From: Streptacidiphilus fuscans
Lineage (GTDB): Bacteria; Actinomycetota; Actinomycetes; Streptomycetales; Streptomycetaceae
DNA: 64,000 nucleotides
Direction: 5' to 3'
Assembly: GCF_015690355.1 (NCBI RefSeq)
Contig: NZ_JADPRT010000020.1
Location: forward strand, 1 to 64,000
A program made the position numbers and the translations under genes. The notes beneath the pieces were generated by a model, which saw only the letters and a list, made by a program, of their open reading frames with translations, was not told the DNA's origin and did not search any database. Below are positions 58,956 through 64,000 of this stretch, in pieces (the first letter of the stretch is position 1; each line of letters starts with the position of its first letter).

Positions 58956-59183
58956 CTAATCCGGAAAGACAGGGTCTCCCGTCTCCGCCATCTGGATCAG
59001 GATCGCCTCCACCGGGCAGCTCTCCGCCGCCGCCAGCACCGACTCGGACGCGTCGAGCTCGTCCTCCCTGGGGTGCGACTGCCGCGCAGCGTCCAAGCGG
59101 AAAGCCTCAGGCGCGCTTCCCGCGCAGAACCCGCTGCTGATGCAGACGGCGCGGTCGACCTCCACATGCCACCGATCGCCCAC
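58956..59183 (-). CDS. [3Fe-4S] ferredoxin
   Basis: 75-residue ferredoxin with the three-cysteine pattern of the single-cluster [3Fe-4S] type: Cys 14, Cys 20 (CISSGFC) and Cys 56 in ESCPVEAI. A conserved E-D patch is present between them. Such ferredoxins usually feed electrons to cytochrome P450s; no P450 gene is in the window. The GTG start lies 6 bp after the stop of the aldehyde dehydrogenase gene, with a GAGGAGGG signal overlapping that gene's end, so they form one operon. Confidence 0.93.
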   Translation of the reverse strand: MGDRWHVEVDRAVCISSGFCAGSAPEAFRLDAARQSHPREDELDASESVLAAAESCPVEAILIQMAETGDPVFPD

Positions 59184-59189
59184 GGGCCC

Positions 59190-60677
59190 TCAGCCCTCCT
59201 CGGGAATCGCGTAGCCCTGCGGCAGGTTGATGGTCTTCTCCTCCAGGAAGCCCGCCAGGCCCTCGGGGCCGAACTCCCGGCCCAGCCCCGAGTTCTTGAA
59301 GCCGCCGAACGGGCCGTTGAAGTCCAGGCTGAAGCTGTTGACCGAGAAGGTCCCGGTCCGGACCTGACGGGCGATGTCGACGCCGTGCTCCGCGTCGGCC
59401 GCCCAGACGCTGCCGGAGAGGCCGTACTCGGAGTCGTTGGCGATCCGGATCGCGTCCGCCTCGTCCTCGTAGGGCAGCAGGCAGACGACGGGGCCGAAGA
59501 TCTCCTCCCGCGCCACCCGCATCCGGTTGTCGACGGAGCCCAGCAGCGTCGGTTCGACGTACCAGCCGCGTGGCTGGGACTCCGGGACGCCGCCGCCCGC
59601 GAGGACCTTCGCGCCCTCGTCCTGGCCGATCCGGATGTAGTCGAGGTTGCGCTGCTGCTGTCGCTTCGCGACCAGCGGGCCGATCTGCGTCTCCGCGGCC
59701 AGCGGGTCGCCGACGACCAACTCCCCTACCGCCGCGGCCATCTTGTCCGCGATCTCGTCGTAGCGGGAGCGCGGCGCGAGGACGCGGGTCAGGGCGACGC
59801 AGGCCTGACCGTTGTTCATGTAGGAGGAGCCCATCAGGTTGGCGACCGCCGCGTCCAGGTCCGCGTCCGGGAGCAGGATGGCGGCGGACTTGCCGCCCAG
59901 CTCCAGGGTGACGCGGGTGAGGTTGCGCGAGGCGACCTCCATGATCCGCTTGCCCGCCGCGACCGAGCCGGTGAAGGAGATCTTGTCGACGCCCGGGTGC
60001 CCGACCAGGTACTCGCTGACCTCGCGGTCGGCCGGGAGGATGCTGAGCACGCCCTCCGGCAGCCCGGCCTCGGTGGCGATCTCGGCCAGGATGTAGGAGT
60101 CCAGCGGCGTCTCCGGCGACGGCTTGAGCACCACCGTGCAGCCGGTGAGCAGCGCGGGCGCGAGCTTGGCCGCCGCGACGAACTGCGGGACGTTCCACGG
60201 CACCACGGCCGCGACCACCCCGGCCGGTTCGCGCCGGACCAGCAGCGGGCTGAGCACGCCGCTGCGGTACTCCTCGAAGCGGAAGTTCCGGGCGGCGGCG
60301 ATGGCCGCGTCCCAGATCATCATCGGGCCGTATGCCTGGGCGAGGATGCTCCACGAGTACGGCGAACCGTTCTCGGAGCTGATCACCCGGGCGATCTCGT
60401 CGGCGCGGGCGGCGATGCCGTCCTTGATCCGCTCGCAGACGGCGATCCGCTCGGCGAGGCTCATCCGCGGCCACGGGCCCTCGTCGAACGCGGTTCGGGC
60501 GGCGGCGACCGCGCGGTCCACGTCCTCCCGTGAGGCGTGCGGGACCCGGCCGATGACCTCCTCGGTGTGCGGGGAGATCACCTCGATCACCTCGGACCCG
60601 GCCGGGGCGACCAGCGCGCCGCCGATGTAGAGCTCGCCGTACTCGGCGACGCCGCCGGACGCAGCGCTTTCGGTCAT
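59190..60677 (-). CDS. NAD(P)-dependent aldehyde dehydrogenase
   Basis: 495-residue ALDH-family enzyme oxidising aldehydes to acids. General-base Glu 259 lies in TLELGGKS and nucleophile Cys 293 in NNGQACVAL. PWNVPQF (161-167), FTGS (235-238) and EEIFGPV complete the family set. The ATG at 60677 follows GGAGGGAGAGG; a longer in-frame form is less likely. Near-KstR operator sites lie upstream and a ferredoxin gene follows in the same operon. A role in oxidising aldehydes from sterol or branched lipid side chains fits, but is inferred. Confidence 0.93.
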   Translation of the reverse strand: MTESAASGGVAEYGELYIGGALVAPAGSEVIEVISPHTEEVIGRVPHASREDVDRAVAAARTAFDEGPWPRMSLAERIAVCERIKDGIAARADEIARVISSENGSPYSWSILAQAYGPMMIWDAAIAAARNFRFEEYRSGVLSPLLVRREPAGVVAAVVPWNVPQFVAAAKLAPALLTGCTVVLKPSPETPLDSYILAEIATEAGLPEGVLSILPADREVSEYLVGHPGVDKISFTGSVAAGKRIMEVASRNLTRVTLELGGKSAAILLPDADLDAAVANLMGSSYMNNGQACVALTRVLAPRSRYDEIADKMAAAVGELVVGDPLAAETQIGPLVAKRQQQRNLDYIRIGQDEGAKVLAGGGVPESQPRGWYVEPTLLGSVDNRMRVAREEIFGPVVCLLPYEDEADAIRIANDSEYGLSGSVWAADAEHGVDIARQVRTGTFSVNSFSLDFNGPFGGFKNSGLGREFGPEGLAGFLEEKTINLPQGYAIPEEG

Positions 60678-60712
60678 CGACCTCTCCCTCCGGAACCCTG
60701 TCCCACTCACTG

Positions 60713-60731
60713 AGAACTGATACCAGTTCTA
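60713..60731. promoter_or_regulatory. Palindrome/KstR-like site upstream of the aldehyde dehydrogenase
   Basis: AGAACTG-ATAC-CAGTTCT is a perfect 7-bp-arm palindrome. Read on the minus strand, TAGAACTGGTATCA differs from the KstR consensus at one base. It lies 36 bases before the aldehyde dehydrogenase start. Confidence 0.6.
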
Positions 60732-60784
60732 CTTATGGGCAGCAATGGCCATGCAGTAACCTCCGGCATTGGATGCATGGCACA

Positions 60785-60798
60785 AGGAACTTGTTCCA
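60785..60798. promoter_or_regulatory. KstR-like site upstream of the MBL-fold hydrolase
   Basis: AGGAACTTGTTCCA matches TnnAACnnGTTnnA except for the first base, and GGAACTTGTTCC is a perfect palindrome. It lies 37 bases before GTG 60835 and would be inside the coding region if an upstream ATG (60769) were the start. Confidence 0.62.
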
Positions 60799-60834
60799 GC
60801 TTTCACGCTTGCCCGTCGACCGAGGAGGCTGCAC

Positions 60835-61911
60835 GTGCCGCAGGAGCTGCCCCAGGAGAACCCCGACCGCGTGGCCTGGCGTGACCGCGTCCTCCCACCC
60901 GTGCAGGACCTGGGCGGCGGCGTGTGGAGCATCCCGGTACCGATCCCGGACAACCCGCTGCGGTACACGCTCGTCTACCTGCTGGAGAGCGACAGCGGCC
61001 CGGTCCTCGTCGACACCGGCTGGGACGACCCGTCCGGACGCGAGATCCTCGCCGCCGGGGTCGCGGCCGCCGGGCACGCGATGTCCGACATCCACGGCAT
61101 GCTGATCACCCATCACCACCCGGACCACCACGGGCTCTCCGCGCACGTGCGCGAGCTCTCCGGGGCGTGGATCGGCATGCACGAGGCGGAGGCCGCGGTG
61201 GTGCGCGCGGTCCGCGACGTCCCCTCGGAGGTCTGGATCGGCCGGATGACCCGGAGCATGCGGGCGGCCGGGATCCCGCAGGAGCATCTCGACGGCCTGT
61301 CCTCGTGGGGCGACGACTCCGAGGGCGGCCCGGCGACACTCGGCGCGGCGGTCCCCGACCGCGAGCTGGTGCACGGCGAGAGCGCCGGTGTCCCAGGCCG
61401 TGAGGTGCGGGTGATGTGGACGCCGGGCCACACCCCGGGCCACGTCTGCCTCTTTTTGGATGAGAAGCCGCGCACCCGGTTGCTCAGCGGCGACCATCTG
61501 CTGCCCACGATCACCCCCGTGGTCAGCCTCTATCCGGAGAACCCGCAGGACGAGCCGACCGACCCGCTCGGCGACTTCCTCGACTCGCTGGAGCGGATCG
61601 CCGCGCTCGCCCCCGAGGAGGTCCTGCCCGCGCACCAGTACCGCTTCACGGACGCGCCGGGCCGGGTCCGCCAGTTGCTCGACCACCACGCCGAGCGGCT
61701 GGCCGACCTGCACAGCCAACTGCGTGACGAGCCGCTGACGCTCTGGCAGGCGGCGCAGGGTATGCACTGGAACCGGCCCTGGGAGGAACTGGGCTTCCTG
61801 GCCCGGCACCTGGCCGTCTCGGAGGCGGCGGCGCATCTGCGCAGACTGGTCAAGACGGGTCTGGCGGAGGCGGTCACGGACGAGGACCCGATCCGCTACC
61901 ACGCACGGTGA
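60835..61911 (+). CDS. Metallo-beta-lactamase-fold hydrolase
   Basis: 358-residue MBL-fold protein. The metal-binding motif HHHPDHHG (about 93-100) and later histidines and Asp (GHTPGH, SGDHLL) are present. The C-terminal 80 residues form a helical cap with a YRF region. Related proteins act as thioesterases or lactonases. The GTG at 60835 is preferred because AGGAGG lies 7 bases upstream; an ATG 22 codons earlier lacks that signal and would read through a KstR-like site. It is divergent from the aldehyde dehydrogenase gene. Confidence 0.9.
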   Translation: MPQELPQENPDRVAWRDRVLPPVQDLGGGVWSIPVPIPDNPLRYTLVYLLESDSGPVLVDTGWDDPSGREILAAGVAAAGHAMSDIHGMLITHHHPDHHGLSAHVRELSGAWIGMHEAEAAVVRAVRDVPSEVWIGRMTRSMRAAGIPQEHLDGLSSWGDDSEGGPATLGAAVPDRELVHGESAGVPGREVRVMWTPGHTPGHVCLFLDEKPRTRLLSGDHLLPTITPVVSLYPENPQDEPTDPLGDFLDSLERIAALAPEEVLPAHQYRFTDAPGRVRQLLDHHAERLADLHSQLRDEPLTLWQAAQGMHWNRPWEELGFLARHLAVSEAAAHLRRLVKTGLAEAVTDEDPIRYHAR

Positions 61912-62002
61912 GCGCTAGGGTGTGGCTCGCGCGTTGATCCGCGCCGCGATCGGTGCCGCGATCCGCGCCGCGTTCCCGTGCTCAGCGAAAGGCCTCACCC
62001 GC

Positions 62003-62413
62003 ATGCACTCCGCTCTCCGCCCCGTCGTGACGGCGGCATGTGGTGTCGCCCTGTCGGCGTCCGTCGTTCTCGGCATCGCCGGACCGGCGCTGGCCGCGCC
62101 GACGAACGGCTCGCCGATCTCCCCGACGACCGCGCCGGCGGTTGCGCCCACCTCCGCTACACCGTCCGCTGCGGCCTCGGCGCCCGCCGCGTCCTCCGCC
62201 GCCTCCTCGACTCCCACTGCCACCACCGGCACCCCCACGAGCCACCCCACCGCACCGCAGAGCCCCAGCGCCCCCGCGTCGGCGTCCTCCGCCTCACCCG
62301 CCCCGAGCAAGGGCAGCAGTGGCACCTCGCCGTGGCTGTTCTTCGCCGTGGTGCTGGTCGCCAGCGTGGGCGCCGGACTCTTCATCAGCTACACGCGCAG
62401 CAAGCGCTCCTGA
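62003..62413 (+). CDS. Small secreted/anchored Ser-Thr-Pro-Ala-rich protein
   Basis: 136-residue protein with a signal peptide (about 1-32, ending AGPALA-AP), a low-complexity Ala/Ser/Thr/Pro middle and a C-terminal transmembrane helix (WLFFAVVLVASVGAGLFISY) with a short basic end. The layout resembles cell-wall-spanning anchored proteins, but no LPxTG sortase signal is seen. ATG 62003 is used; a longer start lacks a signal. The function is unknown. Confidence 0.75.
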   Translation: MHSALRPVVTAACGVALSASVVLGIAGPALAAPTNGSPISPTTAPAVAPTSATPSAAASAPAASSAASSTPTATTGTPTSHPTAPQSPSAPASASSASPAPSKGSSGTSPWLFFAVVLVASVGAGLFISYTRSKRS

Positions 62414-62475
62414 CCCGTCAGAGCAGCTCCGCCGTCTCCGACGCGAACGGGTCGTGGCGGGGAGTCAGGAAGTCT

Positions 62476-63123
62476 TCACTCGAACGAGTTCGAGGACAGC
62501 TGCGCGTCCAGGATCCGGGCCCACTGGCGGACGATTCGGGCGCGGCGGGCGCCGTCGTCGCTGAGGATGTCGGCGAGGCCGAGGCCGCGGGCCATGTCCA
62601 GGGTGGCCTGGACGGTCTCGCGGACGCCCGGGTGGGACTCGTCCGCGCCGAGGAGGGCGACGGCGGTGTGGTGGGTCTCGCGGCCGACGCGGGACTCCAG
62701 TTCGAGGACGCGCGGGCGGAGCTGGTCGTCGGTGCTGACCGCGACCCAGAGTTGCAGGGCGGCGCGGAAGAGCGGGCCGGTGTAGAGGTCGACCAGCATC
62801 CGCACCACGGCCTCGGTGCGGTTCGGACCCCGGGACGGGAGCGCCGCGGCGGCCGACTGCACAGCGGCGTGGCGCTGGACCGCGACGTGTTCGACGGCCG
62901 CCGTGAAGAGGTCCTCGCGGGTCGGGAAGTGGTGCTGGGCCGCGCCGCGGGAGACCCCGGCGCGCTCGGCGACCACGGCGACCGTGCTGCCGGTCCAGCC
63001 GACCTCGGCGAGGCAGTCGACGGCTGCCTCCAGCAGGCGCTGCCGGGTGACCCTGCTCCGGTCCTGCTTGGGGGCGCGGGCAGAGGTTGCGGCAGGGGCG
63101 GGGGCGACTGGTTGTGGCGACAC
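62476..63123 (-). CDS. TetR-family transcriptional regulator
   Basis: 215-residue TetR regulator. The N-terminal helix-turn-helix spans about 28-72 (RLLEAAVDCLAEVGWTGSTVAVVAERAGVSRGAAQHHFPTR). The ligand domain follows. It lacks the KstR signature and so has other targets. The GTG start follows AAAGGAAT. It lies just downstream on the minus strand of a partial acyl-CoA dehydrogenase gene, which it may regulate. It is also a candidate for the regulator of the CTGACG-N3-CGTCAG sites, though no copy was seen at its own promoter. Confidence 0.88.
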   Translation of the reverse strand: MSPQPVAPAPAATSARAPKQDRSRVTRQRLLEAAVDCLAEVGWTGSTVAVVAERAGVSRGAAQHHFPTREDLFTAAVEHVAVQRHAAVQSAAAALPSRGPNRTEAVVRMLVDLYTGPLFRAALQLWVAVSTDDQLRPRVLELESRVGRETHHTAVALLGADESHPGVRETVQATLDMARGLGLADILSDDGARRARIVRQWARILDAQLSSNSFE

Positions 63124-63231
63124 GGCTGAATTCCTTTCCGTGCAGAACTCTAGACGCCCCCACCCGAGCGGAGCCGACGCGTCCGCTCAGTAGGACCGCT
63201 GCTCCGTAGGTCTGCCGAGTAGGACTGCCGC

Positions 63232-64000
63232 TCAGTACGACTTCGGCAGGCCGAGGGTGTGCTGGGCGACGTAGTTGAGGATCATCTCCCGGCTGACCGG
63301 CGCGATCCGCCCGACCCGGACCCCGGCGACCAGCGTCGCCAGGCCGTACTCGGACGTGAGGCCGTTGCCGCCCAGCGTCTGCACCGCCTGGTCGACGGCG
63401 CGGACCGCCGCCTCCGCCGCCGCGTACTTGGCCATGTTGGCGGCCTCGCCCGCGCCGAGGTCGTCGCCCGCGTCGTAGAGGAAGGCGGCCTTCTGCATCA
63501 TCAGCCGGGCCAGTTCCAGCTCGATGCGGATCTGGGCCAGCGGGTGGGCCAGGCCCTGGTGCGCGCCGATCGGCGTCTTCCAGACGGTCCGCTCCTTGGC
63601 GTAGTCGACCGCGCGGTCCAGCGCGAACCGGGCCATGCCGGTCGAGTACGCGGAGGCCATGATCCGCTCCGGGTTGAGGCCCGCGAAAAGCTGGAGCAGG
63701 CCCGCGTCCTCGTCGCCGATCAACGCGTCGGCCGGGAGCCGGACGTCGTCCAGGAAGAGCTGGAACTGCCGCTCGGGCATGTGCAGTTCCATGTCGATCG
63801 GCCGGTACTCGAAGCCGGGCGCGTCACGCGGGACCACGAAGAGCGCGGGCTTGAGCTTGCCGGTCCGGGCGTCCTCGGTGCGGCCGACGATCAGCGTCGC
63901 GTCGCTCGCGTCCACGCCGGAGATGAAGACCTTCCGGCCGCTGAGCAGCCAGTCCGAGCCGTCGCGGCGCGCCGTGGTGGTGAGCCGGTGCGAGTTGGAG
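63232..64000 (-). CDS. Acyl-CoA dehydrogenase (5' part beyond the window)
   Basis: The last 256 residues of an acyl-CoA dehydrogenase; the open frame continues past the right edge, where it reads SNSHRLTTTARR. Present are LLSGRKVFISGVD near the edge, FLDDVRLPADALIGDED in the middle domain, RTVWKTPIGAHQGLAHPLAQI in the helical domain, and the terminal QTLGGNGLTSEYG segment. It is a flavin-dependent enzyme of acyl-CoA oxidation. The TetR gene lies 108 bp downstream. No KstR-like site is seen, but the promoter is outside the window. Confidence 0.93.
   Translation of the reverse strand, partial: SNSHRLTTTARRDGSDWLLSGRKVFISGVDASDATLIVGRTEDARTGKLKPALFVVPRDAPGFEYRPIDMELHMPERQFQLFLDDVRLPADALIGDEDAGLLQLFAGLNPERIMASAYSTGMARFALDRAVDYAKERTVWKTPIGAHQGLAHPLAQIRIELELARLMMQKAAFLYDAGDDLGAGEAANMAKYAAAEAAVRAVDQAVQTLGGNGLTSEYGLATLVAGVRVGRIAPVSREMILNYVAQHTLGLPKSY

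Noticed and set aside
1..64000. tRNA genes, insertion sequences, integrases or prophage genes
   Set aside because: No cloverleaf with the GGTTCRA loop in non-coding sequence, no transposase or integrase motifs, and no terminal inverted repeats were recognised by eye; a program search would be decisive.

Overview
The window reads as a chromosomal segment of a high-GC actinomycete, most likely family Streptomycetaceae. Supporting signs are the strong G/C third-position bias, many GTG starts, short Streptomyces-type intergenic repeats (AGGGGCGCGGGG hairpins), an F420-type luciferase-like oxidoreductase, a mycothiol-type DinB protein and a streptophobe-like membrane protein. Genus cannot be settled from sequence reading alone. 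No tRNA, CRISPR array, insertion sequence or prophage was recognised.

Layout. 1-660: 5' end of a 16S rRNA gene (minus strand) with its leader and promoter region. 687-14300: housekeeping and small conserved genes (tyrS, 3-methyladenine glycosylase, PEBP, HNH nuclease, PQQ-type beta-propeller membrane protein, pterin dehydratase, NfeD-SPFH pair, solitary ABC ATPase, a two-component system, an SDR-QueA-like pair). 14323-24533: FHA-ABC exporter, streptophobe-like protein, RNB ribonuclease, D-Ala-D-Ala carboxypeptidase, RNase P RNA, and a divergent ohr/ohrR pair with its operator. 24602-29247: an accessory block with a GT-B-like protein next to a two-gene NLR/effector cassette. 29529-39355: membrane protein, serB, yaaA, a small secreted PLD-like protein, an RNase HI/phosphatase - zinc-ribbon - Nif3 operon, an S9 peptidase and a 45-codon small gene. 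39453-46446: a beta-oxidation block. 46522-57915: envelope and cell-wall genes, an F420-type oxidoreductase, and a glycosyltransferase/methyltransferase/terpenoid-cyclase-fold operon. 57986-64000: a KstR-like repressor, aldehyde dehydrogenase plus ferredoxin, a metallo-beta-lactamase-fold hydrolase, a second TetR and a partial acyl-CoA dehydrogenase.

Two themes stand out. First, the gene at 28735-29247 encodes a small protein whose C-terminal motif (GSH..., I-Q-A-G core) matches the N-terminal motif (GSH..., V-Q-M-G core) of the NB-ARC/TPR protein encoded 9 bp downstream. This is the architecture of a bacterial amyloid-signalling NLR and its cell-death effector. Second, 39453-46397 encodes an SDR, a zinc alcohol dehydrogenase, a MaoC hydratase, an SCPx-type thiolase and a fused double acyl-CoA dehydrogenase, resembling peroxisomal MFE-2/SCPx beta-oxidation and the mycobacterial sterol side-chain module. 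A KstR-like repressor lies at 58134. Sites fitting the KstR consensus TnnAACnnGTTnnA sit upstream of the hydratase operon, the dehydrogenase-thiolase operon and kstR itself. Near-consensus sites lie between the aldehyde dehydrogenase and hydrolase genes. Together these suggest one lipid or sterol regulon. A second palindrome, CTGACG-N3-CGTCAG, occurs at two promoters and may mark another regulator.
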